From Bifidobacterium castoris (lineage in GTDB: Bacteria; Actinomycetota; Actinomycetes; Actinomycetales; Bifidobacteriaceae): DNA of 64,000 nt. Every line of letters starts with the position of its first letter. Positions within the stretch are counted from its first letter, which is position 1. Location of the stretch: NCBI RefSeq assembly GCF_003952025.1, contig NZ_QXGI01000003.1, forward strand, positions 124,001-188,000, in the 5' to 3' direction. Below, piece after piece: positions 19,478 to 30,148 of this stretch. Below the pieces are notes generated by a model. That model saw only the letters and a program-made list of their open reading frames with translations, was not told the DNA's origin and ran no database searches. A program made the position numbers and the translations under genes.

Positions 19478-19542
19478 ACGCGCCCGGGACGGCGGGTGGA
19501 TCCTCACGGGGGAACGGCAAGGAACGGCAGGAGGCACGGACG

Positions 19543-21435
19543 ATGGGCAGGACCGGCACAGGCGCGGCCTCGCGAGGCGAGGGCGGGCCGCTTGCGCGTG
19601 TCTCGTTGAGCGCGAAGCTCGTCGCCTCGATCATCGTGCTGCTGTCGGTGGGCACCGTGTGCATCTCGCTGGCGCTCACGCAGCTCGTCAGCAACTACAT
19701 GATGCAGCGCACCGACAGCCAGCTGCTGCAGCAGGCGGAGCTCGTGTTCAAGAACACGGTGCTGCTCAACGACAAAGCGAACGCGTCGAATCCGATGATC
19801 AGCTACTATGTGCAGGCCTACGACGCGTCCTCGCACACGTCGACGGTGCTGCTGCAGCCGGTCTACAAGGACGGCGTCGTCTCCCGCCCGCAGCTGCCGG
19901 CGAACGGCGACCTCTCCGGCCACGAACTCGCGAAGCCGTACACGACGCCGGCGATCGTCGACACGTCGAACGCGACGCGCACCCCCGACCATTCGACGAT
20001 GACGATGGCCGAGTATCCGTGGCGCGTCGTCGCGCTGCGCTGGATCAGCGAGGACGCGAACGGCATCCAGCACGACCGCGGCATCATCTATATCGGCCTG
20101 TCGCTGGGCAACCAGATCGACATGATTGACAACCTGACGAAGTTCTGCGTCATGGTGAGCATAGCCGTCGTCATGCTCGGCGGCGTCGTCAGCGCGTTGC
20201 TCGTGCAGCGCACGCTCGAGCCGCTCAAACGCATCGAGAAGACGGCCGCGAAGATCGCCAACGGCGACCTGTCGCAGCGCATCCCGTCGGCGCCGGAGGG
20301 CACTGAGATCGGCTCGCTGTCGCGTTCGCTCAACCTCATGCTCGCGCAGATCGAACGCAGCTTCCGCCAGCAGCAGGCGACGACCGACAAGATGAAACGC
20401 TTCGTCTCCGACGCGAGCCATGAGCTGCGCACGCCGCTCGCCGCGATCCACGGCTACGCCGAGCTGTACAAGATGCAGCGCGGAACCGGCGACGCCGCCG
20501 ACGCGCTCTTGCGCGCCGACGATTCGATCGACCACATCGAGGCGTCGAGCGCGCGCATGACGGTGCTCGTCGAGGACCTGCTCTCGCTCACCAGGCTCGA
20601 CGAGGGCCAAGGCATCTCGATCACGCAGCGCGTCGACCTCGGCGCCGTCCTCGCGGACTCGGCGAGCGACCTGCACGCGCTCGACCCGGAACGCCGCATC
20701 AGTACCGGCGTCGTGGGCCTCGACATGGCCGACCCGGCGCATCCGGCGCTGACGATGACCGACGGGCCGCTGCCGAAGGTCACGATCATCGCCGATGGCG
20801 CGCGTCTGCAGCAGGTCGTCACGAACATCGTCGGCAACATCCACCGCTACACGCCGCACGATTCGCCGGTCGAGCTGTCGCTCGGCGTCATCGGTGTGGC
20901 GATGGACGTCGACGAACTGGCGCAGCTGCCGCCCGACGACGAGTCGATGGCGCGCGTGTTGCGCGCAGCCGCCGAATACACGACGACGAACCGCGGCATG
21001 ATGGTCGCCGTCGCGCGCTTCGCCGACCACGGTCCCGGCGTGCCGGCCGAGGCGCGTGCGAAGATCTTCGAACGCTTCTACACCGCCGACCCCTCCCGCG
21101 CGCGACTCAAGGGCGGCACCGGACTGGGCATGGCGATTGCGCACTCGGTCGTCAACGCGCATCAGGGCTTCATCTGCGCCGGCGAGAGCGACGGCGGCGG
21201 CCTGACGCTGACGTTGGTCCTGCCGCTCACGCGCGGCGACGACACGACGTTGGACGATGCCGCGGGCGCCGATCAGGCGCATAAGGACGCCGACCGCAGG
21301 GACAGGACGCGCAAGGGCACCGCGCACAAGGAGGCCGCCGGCAAGACCGTCCGCCGTCCCCCCGCGGCGCGCACGCCGTCCGGCGAAGGCGGAAGGAAGG
21401 GCTTCGAGTCCAGGGGACGGCTCCGGACCGCATGA
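19543..21435 (+). CDS. Sensor histidine kinase
   Basis: A 630-residue membrane kinase, partner of the regulator just upstream. It has transmembrane segments at about 24-46 and 200-221 enclosing an extracellular sensor of about 150 residues, then a HAMP linker (222-275), a HisKA domain with phospho-acceptor His293 in SHELRTPLAAI, and an HATPase domain with N box around 425-438, G1 DHGPGV (495-500), F box FERFYT and G2 GGTGLGM. Between the N and G1 boxes is an insertion of about 35 residues (450-485), longer than usual. The last 60 residues are a basic, low-complexity tail. AGGAGG lies 9 nt before the ATG. Confidence 0.95.
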   Translation: MGRTGTGAASRGEGGPLARVSLSAKLVASIIVLLSVGTVCISLALTQLVSNYMMQRTDSQLLQQAELVFKNTVLLNDKANASNPMISYYVQAYDASSHTSTVLLQPVYKDGVVSRPQLPANGDLSGHELAKPYTTPAIVDTSNATRTPDHSTMTMAEYPWRVVALRWISEDANGIQHDRGIIYIGLSLGNQIDMIDNLTKFCVMVSIAVVMLGGVVSALLVQRTLEPLKRIEKTAAKIANGDLSQRIPSAPEGTEIGSLSRSLNLMLAQIERSFRQQQATTDKMKRFVSDASHELRTPLAAIHGYAELYKMQRGTGDAADALLRADDSIDHIEASSARMTVLVEDLLSLTRLDEGQGISITQRVDLGAVLADSASDLHALDPERRISTGVVGLDMADPAHPALTMTDGPLPKVTIIADGARLQQVVTNIVGNIHRYTPHDSPVELSLGVIGVAMDVDELAQLPPDDESMARVLRAAAEYTTTNRGMMVAVARFADHGPGVPAEARAKIFERFYTADPSRARLKGGTGLGMAIAHSVVNAHQGFICAGESDGGGLTLTLVLPLTRGDDTTLDDAAGADQAHKDADRRDRTRKGTAHKEAAGKTVRRPPAARTPSGEGGRKGFESRGRLRTA

Positions 21436-21476
21436 GCGGCGCATGCGCCCCGTACACGCCGGACCCCATGCGCCGC
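21436..21476 (+). terminator. Possible terminator after the histidine kinase
   Basis: GCGGCGCATG (21436-21445) pairs with CATGCGCCGC (21467-21476) across a 21-nt loop immediately after the stop codon. There is no T run. Confidence 0.4.
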
Positions 21477-21519
21477 CTATGCCGAACGCAAGCGCTCGAC
21501 GGATGCGCAGGCGGTGCGG

Positions 21520-21560
21520 TAGAATGAAGATTTGGTAAGAACGCGGGGAGGTCCCCGCGT
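21520..21560 (+). promoter_or_regulatory. -10 box and 5'-UTR hairpin of the cspB-like gene
   Basis: TAGAAT (21520-21525) is a good -10. The predicted leader soon forms a hairpin from ACGCGGGGA and TCCCCGCGT (21541-21560). A structured leader is common in cold-shock mRNAs. Confidence 0.45.
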
Positions 21561-21612
21561 CAGGACGGCAACAGTAACAAGACGATAATCTGGTGAACAG
21601 TGAGAGGTGGAC

Positions 21613-22002
21613 ATGCCTAGCGGACGTGTACGTTGGTTCGATGCGAAGAAGGGATTTGGGTTCATCGCCGGCGATGAGGGTCCGGACGTGTTCCTTCCGC
21701 AGACCTCGCTGCCTGCGGGGGTGAGCGAACTGCGCAAGGGCGCCCGTGTCGAGTACTCGGTCGTCGACGGCAACCGCGGACCGGTCGCGATGAGCGTGAC
21801 TCCGGTCAGGACGGCCCCGTCGCTCGTCAAGGCGACACGGCCGAAGCCGGACGACATGGCTGCGATCGTCGAGGACCTCATCAAGCTCCTCGACGACGCC
21901 GGCAACCAGCTGCACCGCCGCCGCTACCCGTCGCAGGCGGACAGCCACAAGCTCGCGCAGCTGCTGCGCGCCGTCGCGGACAACTTCGACGTACAGGAAT
22001 GA
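21613..22002 (+). CDS. CspB-like cold-shock protein with C-terminal helical extension
   Basis: A 129-residue protein: an N-terminal cold-shock domain (RNP1 KKGFGFIA, RNP2 DVFLPQT, with Leu-Pro-Gln in place of the usual Val-His-Tyr), then a helical extension of about 60 residues containing DLIKLLDDAGNQL and HKLAQLLRAVADNF. This long form is typical of actinobacterial CspB. It should bind single-stranded nucleic acids; the altered RNP2 suggests changed affinity. The start ATG 21613 follows GAGAGGTGG. The DUF3027 gene starts 3 nt after its stop, so the two are surely co-transcribed. Confidence 0.9.
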   Translation: MPSGRVRWFDAKKGFGFIAGDEGPDVFLPQTSLPAGVSELRKGARVEYSVVDGNRGPVAMSVTPVRTAPSLVKATRPKPDDMAAIVEDLIKLLDDAGNQLHRRRYPSQADSHKLAQLLRAVADNFDVQE

Positions 22003-22005
22003 ACG

Positions 22006-23577
22006 ATGGCAGAAGAATTTGACCCTGAGGCGCTTGCGCGCGCCGTCGCGATCGACACGGCCCAGGACGCCTCCCACGTCGGCGACTTCGTGACGAGCGA
22101 GACGACCTGCGACGGGGTGACCGATTTCCGTTTCGTGGCGACGATGGTCGGCTATGAGGGCTGGCAATGGTCGGTCACGTTGTTCCACGACGTCGGTGCG
22201 GACCGATGGACCGTCGACGAGGCGTCGCTGATCCCGACCGACAAGGCGCTGCTGCCCCCGCCATGGGTGCCGTGGAAGGACCGCCTCGAACCCTCGGATC
22301 TGTCGGTGACCGACTCGATCGGCACCGAGCCCAGCGACGAACGGCTCGAGGCCGGCGTCACCGAGGAGGCGGTCGAGCGGATCGAGACGACCCATGGACC
22401 CGTCGACGAGGCCGCCGCGAAGGACGCCGTCCGGGGGGCGCAGACGGCCGAGACGATCGCCGGGACGCGCCTCGACGCCGCCGCGGCGGTCGTCGAAGGC
22501 GTCGAGACGGTGACCGAGGCGGTCGAGGATGTCGAGGAAGGGCGGCGCGACGCCGATGGGGCGGATGGCGCCGGCTCGGCGACGACGCAGCAGGACCTGC
22601 ATGACGCGATCGAGGAGTTCGACCTGTCGCGGCGTTCGGTGATGTCGCCGATCGGACGCGCGCAGACGGCGCAGCGCTGGTACGACGGGCCGCACGGCCC
22701 CAAGTCGCTTTCGACGAAGACGGCGAACGGCAACGTGTGCTCGACCTGCGGTTTCTTCATCTCGCTGCGCGGCGACCTGTCCGAGATGTTCGGCGTCTGC
22801 GCGAACCGTTGGAGCCCCGACGACGGACGCGTCGTCTCGCTCGACCACGGCTGCGGCGAGCATTCGCAGATCGAGCCGCCCGAGCCGAGCCGTCTGTGGA
22901 TCCAGACGAAGCCCGCCTACGACGACGTGCATATCGACATCGTCGCGCAGAGCCCGCGCGAGGAACGCGGCGAAGTCGAGTTGATCGAAACGATCGTCGA
23001 CGCGAAGAGGCACGGCGTTGCCGGCGGCCTGCACGGCGCGGACGCGGCGGACGGCGACGACGTGCGCCGCGAGGAGCGGCGTGCCGTGCAGGGCGCCGTC
23101 GTGCCGATGCCCGACGCCGACGCGCAGCGTGAGGCGGCTCGTGACGCGATCGCCGACGAGGCGGCCGCCGATGCGCCGCGGCAGGCCCAAGCGCAGCAGA
23201 TCGTCGACGCGGCCGAGGACATCGTCACCGACGAACAGCGCGAGACGGTCGCCGCCACCGGCGACGAGGACACGATCGGCCACACACAGGTCGTCGCCGA
23301 GTTGACGACGGACGCCGAAGGCGAAGGAGAGGACTTCGTCGATGCGCTGGAGGCGAAGGCCGAGGCGGCGCAGGACGCCGATGCCGCTGCGACGACGGCG
23401 GACGCCGGGGCGTCGGCCGTCGTCGAGCCGGAGGACTCCGCCCAGATGGAGGACGCTGCGCAGCAGGAAACGCTCGAGCGTGCCGAGATCGAAGTCGAGA
23501 ACATCGCCGGGGCCGCATCCGACGCGACGCAGGGGAATGAGGACGTCGTCGAGCCGTATCAGGAGGCGCACGACTGA
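22006..23577 (+). CDS. DUF3027 family protein with acidic C-terminal extension
   Basis: A 523-residue protein. The N-terminal part (about 1-110, with FRFVATMVGYEGWQWSVTL and PPPWVPWKDRL) and a cysteine-rich segment (about 243-285: CSTCGFF...GVCANRWSP...HGCGEHS) match the actinobacterial DUF3027 family, whose function is unknown. The Cys pattern could bind zinc. Between these parts, and over the last 190 residues, are long Ala/Asp/Glu-rich stretches of low complexity, an expansion beyond the usual family size. It sits directly behind the cspB-like gene, an arrangement conserved in actinobacteria, which suggests a role linked to RNA handling; that is inference. Confidence 0.85.
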   Translation: MAEEFDPEALARAVAIDTAQDASHVGDFVTSETTCDGVTDFRFVATMVGYEGWQWSVTLFHDVGADRWTVDEASLIPTDKALLPPPWVPWKDRLEPSDLSVTDSIGTEPSDERLEAGVTEEAVERIETTHGPVDEAAAKDAVRGAQTAETIAGTRLDAAAAVVEGVETVTEAVEDVEEGRRDADGADGAGSATTQQDLHDAIEEFDLSRRSVMSPIGRAQTAQRWYDGPHGPKSLSTKTANGNVCSTCGFFISLRGDLSEMFGVCANRWSPDDGRVVSLDHGCGEHSQIEPPEPSRLWIQTKPAYDDVHIDIVAQSPREERGEVELIETIVDAKRHGVAGGLHGADAADGDDVRREERRAVQGAVVPMPDADAQREAARDAIADEAAADAPRQAQAQQIVDAAEDIVTDEQRETVAATGDEDTIGHTQVVAELTTDAEGEGEDFVDALEAKAEAAQDADAAATTADAGASAVVEPEDSAQMEDAAQQETLERAEIEVENIAGAASDATQGNEDVVEPYQEAHD

Positions 23578-23608
23578 CCGATCCGCGGCGCCGCCGATGC
23601 GGATGACG

Positions 23609-23666
23609 GCGGATACGGCGGGGGCGTGTGACGGCATCATCCGTCACACGCCCCCGCCGTATCCGC
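23609..23666. terminator. Bidirectional terminator, 26-bp perfect stem
   Basis: Arms at 23609-23634 and 23641-23666 are perfectly complementary, with a 6-nt loop. It separates the convergent DUF3027 gene and the minus-strand membrane-protein gene. Confidence 0.88.
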
Positions 23667-23689
23667 GAAGACTGGGCTCCTTCCCGCCG

Positions 23690-24703
23690 TCAGCGGTCCG
23701 CCGCCGACGCCGTATCGCGCCGCGCACTGTTAGACTGCGTGTCCGACTGCGCCGCCGCCGACTGCCGGGCGGAGGAATCGGGCGACGGCGACGCAGCGCC
23801 GGTCTGGGTAGGCGTCGGCGTCGCGCTCGGCGAGGAGGTCGGCGAGGCCGACGTGCTCGGCTCCGGCGAGGATGTGGCCGTCGCGTCGGGCGTCGGCGTC
23901 GCGCTCGCCGACGGGTCGCTCGTCGCGCTCGGCGCCGGCGACGGTTCCTCGGTGACGGTCGCGGTCGGCTCCGGCGTCGTCGCATCGGAGGAGGACCCGT
24001 TGTCGAGGCCGTCGATTGTGCCACCGGTGATCGCGAGCAGCTCCTTCGCGATCGTGATGTAGACGTCGTGCAGCTCCTTCGACGTCTTCGCATGCGCCTT
24101 GAGATCGTTGTCCCGCGTCGTGATCGTGCATGCCGGGATCGCCGGTTCCTTGCCGGCGTCGTCCATCAGGACGTTGAGCCTGCGCAGGTCGTCGGTGTCG
24201 ATCCGCGTCTTCGTGTCGTCGATGTACGTCTTCGTCGAGTCGATCGCCATGTCCGCGAGCCGTTTCGCCTCGGCGGCCTGCGCCGCCTGCGTCTGGCACG
24301 AGGCCATCGCCTTCGCGCGCGGCGTGCCGCTGATGTTGCCGTTCGCGTACAGGTAGCCGAAGGCCGCGCACAGCACGAGCACGCCGACGACGGCCGTCAG
24401 CCACGGCAGGCGCCGGCGCCGCTTCGTCGAACGGCGCAGCTCGGAGCGGTCCTCATGATCGGGATGGTCGTCGCCGTCCTGATGCTTCGAGCGCTCCGAC
24501 CTGCGTCCTTCGCCGTCGTCATCGTCATCGTCATCGTCATCGCGCGGTGCGAAGGAGGAAGGCGTCTGCCTGTTGAACTCGGCCGTGTCGCTCGACGCCT
24601 CCCGCGTCGCGTCGCATGCCGAGATGGATTCCTCGATCTCGTGCGCCGACGTCGTCTCGTCGTTCGTCGTCTCGTCGTCTCGTGAGTGCGTGTCGTTCGT
24701 CAT
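23690..24703 (-). CDS. Single-pass membrane protein with poly-Asp and Ser/Thr/Pro tail, unknown function
   Basis: I do not recognise this 337-residue protein. It has an acidic cytoplasmic N-terminus of about 95 residues that includes nine consecutive aspartates, a basic cluster (KRRRR), one transmembrane segment near residues 100-120, an extracytoplasmic helical domain (about 130-235) with two cysteines (in SCQTQ and IPACTI) that could form a disulfide, and a roughly 90-residue Ser/Thr/Pro/Ala tail typical of wall-spanning linkers. It has no sortase motif. The poly-Asp tract is encoded by a hexanucleotide repeat. It is monocistronic, converging on DUF3027. Confidence 0.7.
   Translation of the reverse strand: MTNDTHSRDDETTNDETTSAHEIEESISACDATREASSDTAEFNRQTPSSFAPRDDDDDDDDDGEGRRSERSKHQDGDDHPDHEDRSELRRSTKRRRRLPWLTAVVGVLVLCAAFGYLYANGNISGTPRAKAMASCQTQAAQAAEAKRLADMAIDSTKTYIDDTKTRIDTDDLRRLNVLMDDAGKEPAIPACTITTRDNDLKAHAKTSKELHDVYITIAKELLAITGGTIDGLDNGSSSDATTPEPTATVTEEPSPAPSATSDPSASATPTPDATATSSPEPSTSASPTSSPSATPTPTQTGAASPSPDSSARQSAAAQSDTQSNSARRDTASAADR
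24518..24541 (+). repeat. GTCATC hexanucleotide repeat (four copies)
   Basis: Four perfect copies of GTCATC encode alternating GAT/GAC aspartate codons on the minus strand. Copy-number change would lengthen or shorten the poly-Asp tract in frame. Confidence 0.9.
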
Positions 24704-24805
24704 CGTGTCCTCATCAGCCTTCCGGATGCACTCAGTCTATGCGCCGCACGGAGGGACGCGCCGCGACGCTGAGCTCAGGGTGAACCGCGCCGAGGCGCGC
24801 GCCGC

Positions 24806-25777
24806 TCAGTGCACGACGGTGACGTTGCATTCGGCCGAGTTGATCACCTGCTTGGAGACGGAGCCGAGGAAGTGCGCGTCGAGACCGCTGAGGCCGCGTG
24901 AACCGACGACGACGTGCCGCGCGTACCGCGACGCGCTCACGAGCCCCTTGCCGGGGGAGATGTGGAACGCGTTCGGCGTCACGTCGAGCGGCTTCGGCAG
25001 CTTCACGTCGTCGATGAACCCCTCGAGGCGGCGCATCGCGTACTTCTGGGCGACGTCCATCGGCGCGACGCTCGTCTCATAGCCGGGCACCGTGTCCAGA
25101 TCCTTGATCCTCCAGAAGAACATGACATGCAGCGGCGCGTCGTTGAGCCTGGCGAGGCCGGCCGCGAACACGAGCGCGCGCCGCGATATGTCCGAGCCGT
25201 CGACGCCGACGACGATCGGGCGCGCCGTACGCGGGATCTCGACGTGCGGCGTCACGAAATGCACGTCCTGGTCGTTCGGCGACAGCGCGTTCGCGATCTG
25301 GTCCTGCACGTCGATGTCCTCGTCCTGCGCGCTGCGGATGATCGTGACAGGAACACTCGCCTCCTCGGCGAGCGACGAGGAGAGCGAGCCGAGCAGCCAG
25401 CGCGCGACGCGGCTCATCGAACGCCGTCCGATGACGATCTGCTGTGCGTTCGCGCCGATCTCGAGCAATGCCGTGCTCGCGGCCGCGCGGAACGACGTCA
25501 GCTCGATCTGCTCGTCGGCGAGGTCCATGTCCTTCGACGCCGCCTCGACCCAGACATGCAGTTCGTCGGCGATGCGCTCGCGCAGCGCATCCGCCTTGTT
25601 CGCCGGCTCGGGACCCATGTCCCACGAATACGACCACCCGTACACGGCGTTGACTCGCTGCCCGGACAGCCGCGCCTGCTGCAGCGACCAGCGCAGCGCC
25701 GAGAACGATTCGGGGGAGCCGTCGACGCCGACGACGATGTCCCCGGAGGGATTGAGGGAATCGATTGCTGCGTTCAT
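24806..25777 (-). CDS. Tandem universal stress protein
   Basis: A 323-residue protein with two UspA domains. The first starts IVVGVDGSPES (about residue 14) and has the motif IVIGRRSMSRVARWLLGSLS; the second starts IVVGVDGSDIS and ends VVVGSRGLSGLDAHFLGSVS. Gly-x2-Gly-x9-Gly-Ser/Thr is the ATP-binding pattern of this family; both domains approximate it. Such proteins modulate stress survival, often as nucleotide-binding sensors. ATG 25777 is supported by AAGGAG 6-7 nt upstream. It diverges from clpC across about 200 bp, so stress control of both from that region is plausible. Confidence 0.92.
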   Translation of the reverse strand: MNAAIDSLNPSGDIVVGVDGSPESFSALRWSLQQARLSGQRVNAVYGWSYSWDMGPEPANKADALRERIADELHVWVEAASKDMDLADEQIELTSFRAAASTALLEIGANAQQIVIGRRSMSRVARWLLGSLSSSLAEEASVPVTIIRSAQDEDIDVQDQIANALSPNDQDVHFVTPHVEIPRTARPIVVGVDGSDISRRALVFAAGLARLNDAPLHVMFFWRIKDLDTVPGYETSVAPMDVAQKYAMRRLEGFIDDVKLPKPLDVTPNAFHISPGKGLVSASRYARHVVVGSRGLSGLDAHFLGSVSKQVINSAECNVTVVH

Positions 25778-25982
25778 GCGTTGCTCCTTCGTTGGTAGTA
25801 TCGGCCGGCCCGTGCGCATACGGCGCCGGACTCGTTCCTCGTCGCGCGCCCCGCGCGCGGCTTCGCTCACCATCTTCAAGCATAACGTAGTCGTCCGGCG
25901 GAGAAACTCGGACGGCATGGAAATAAACGTCATCAGAAATCTGTAGAGTGGTGTGGAATTACTAAGTCATGGAAGGACAAGC

Positions 25983-28532
<2,550 letters not shown>

Positions 28533-28564
28533 GCCTGTGCTGACGACGCGTATCCGCCGCGATG

Positions 28565-28599
28565 AAAGGGCGCGCACCGAATCCCGGTGCGCGCCCTTT
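28565..28599 (+). terminator. clpC terminator hairpin
   Basis: A 15-bp perfect stem (28565-28579 with 28585-28599) and 5-nt loop, 33 nt after the clpC stop. Confidence 0.75.
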
Positions 28600-28822
28600 C
28601 GTATCGTGCGTCCCGCAGCCCGCGTCAGTCCGGATCATGCGACGACGTGAGAAGGTTCGCCATGCGTAAAAGCGACGGACGGAAAATACGGCAGTACGGC
28701 GCGGGAATGACGGCGGACGCGCGGCGATTATCCTGATGGGGAGAATCGGAGGATGTCACGGGCGTCGCGCCTACCATCGTCAATAGTCATCGGAAAGTCG
28801 ATGAGCACGAAAGGACTTGATT

Positions 28823-29422
28823 ATGGCCACTTTGGAACTTGGTACGATCGACGCGCAGACCATCGATCCGGAGGCGTTGACGCGCGCATACGACGCCTAT
28901 CAGCATGACGCTTTCGACGGATACTTCCCCGACGAGGAAGGCGTGGGCGCGCTCGCGTCGGGCTTCGTCGGCGCGGCGGTGTCCACGATCGCGGCACATG
29001 CCGGATCCGGCGAGGAGACGTCGTTCATCAACGAGGACACGGCGGCGCAGGACGTGGACACGCTGCGTTCGTCGTTGAAGACGGACGGCTTCCGCACACC
29101 GCTGCTCACCATCGCCCATGAGACGGTGAAGTCGTGGCTCGCCGCGCAGTTCGAGGACGCTGACGATCCACTGCGCACCGCGATCGGCGCCTACGCCGAC
29201 GACGTGTTCGCCGCCGCGCCGCGCGACGAGCAGGAGGCTTCGCTCAACGCCGCGCAATACATTCAGGAAGGTCCGGCGCTCGCGGCCATCATCAACGAGA
29301 TCAGCGAAGTCAACATCGAGCATCTGTCCGGCAACGACCTGCAGTCCGGCGCCTTCCTCGTCTACGACGGCACCAAGTACGGAACCGCCACCGACGATCC
29401 GAACATGGTGCTCTTCGAATGA
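28823..29422 (+). CDS. Unknown 200-residue acidic protein
   Basis: I do not recognise the family. The 200-residue product is soluble, acidic and mostly alpha-helical, without signal peptide, membrane segment or obvious catalytic motif. Conserved-looking segments are SFINEDTAAQDVDTLRSSL near the middle and the Tyr/Gly-rich C-terminus (FLVYDGTKYGT). The ATG at 28823 is preceded by GAAAGGA. TACCAT at 28772-28777 is a possible -10. The codon bias matches its neighbours, so it is a genuine resident gene. It is monocistronic, followed at a distance by a 13-bp hairpin. Confidence 0.7.
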   Translation: MATLELGTIDAQTIDPEALTRAYDAYQHDAFDGYFPDEEGVGALASGFVGAAVSTIAAHAGSGEETSFINEDTAAQDVDTLRSSLKTDGFRTPLLTIAHETVKSWLAAQFEDADDPLRTAIGAYADDVFAAAPRDEQEASLNAAQYIQEGPALAAIINEISEVNIEHLSGNDLQSGAFLVYDGTKYGTATDDPNMVLFE

Positions 29423-29552
29423 CGCATGCCTCCCTGCGCCACCGGTAGCGACTCCTGCCGATGGCATTGCTTGTAGGCGGCGCGCGCCACCCATGACCTA
29501 GTGGTTTTGATTGTTGCGATTGCGATTCCCTATCGGTCGCAGTGTTCTTCAT

Positions 29553-29589
29553 GGTGCGGCGGACATCCGATACGGTTGTCCGCCGCACC
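29553..29589 (+). terminator. Terminator hairpin with T-rich tail
   Basis: GGTGCGGCGGACA (29553-29565) pairs perfectly with TGTCCGCCGCACC (29577-29589) and is followed by a T-rich stretch. It probably ends the 28823-29422 transcript about 130 nt downstream. Confidence 0.75.
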
Positions 29590-30088
29590 TTTCCTTTTGC
29601 GTCTTTTCGCGGCGCCTGCCTGCTGATGGCGGCGAGGGCGTCGATCGCCGCCGCAAGAGGATGCGGACCAGGGGCATTGCGATCGGAGCCGCCGCCCGTA
29701 AGCGGGACGGCGTTGTACGTGCCGTAAGATTCCGCAAGATGATGTGGCGGGAGCGCCGGCGGCGACGATGCCGTCGGCAGGGGGAGGGCGATGGATGCGC
29801 CCCGAGCATGTGACTTCTAATCTCAAGTTCGGCGGATGCCGCCCGTAAGCGTTGGATGCGGGCCGCATCCGGGTAAGCCAAGGCCGGGGATGGGCACCGC
29901 CGGTAAGGGGCATAGGCGGCGCGTGCCGCCCGTAGCCGGTGATCGGGAACGGTGGCGCCGGTAAACGATCGGAGGCGGCGTCCCGATGAGCGACGGGGGA
30001 GCGGAGAGCGTGCGCAGAGGGATGGCGGAAACGTGGCGTCAGGCGATGGACGCGAAAAACGAATGGACAGGAAACGAACAGGAAAACG
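29590..30088. repeat. Gene-free stretch with dispersed CCCGTAA/CCGGTAA words
   Basis: No gene is credible between the hairpin at 29589 and the one at 30089. CCCGTAA occurs at 29695 and 29842, with relatives GCCGTAAG (29721), GGGTAAG (29871), CCGGTAAG (near 29900), CCCGTAG (near 29930) and CCGGTAAA (near 29957). It belongs to the repeat family described at 61728-61878. Confidence 0.6.
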
Positions 30089-30122
30089 AAGGAGGGACGC
30101 ACCATCGGGTGCGTCCCTCCTT
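30089..30122 (-). terminator. Terminator of the DUF349 gene
   Basis: A perfect 15-bp stem with an ATCG loop. On the minus strand it is followed by a T-rich stretch, 27 nt past the stop. Confidence 0.85.
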
Positions 30123-30148
30123 ATGCGTCGCTCCGGAAGCGGACGCGA

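Noticed and set aside
19504-23640. A 1378-codon minus-strand frame across the kinase, csp and DUF3027 genes
   Set aside because: It is an antisense shadow; the plus strand has well-conserved histidine kinase and cold-shock domains.
25778-25982. ClgR, HspR or CIRCE operator before clpC
   Set aside because: No HAIR or CIRCE motif is present, and the only inverted repeat (GTCCG/CGGAC) does not match a ClgR consensus well enough.
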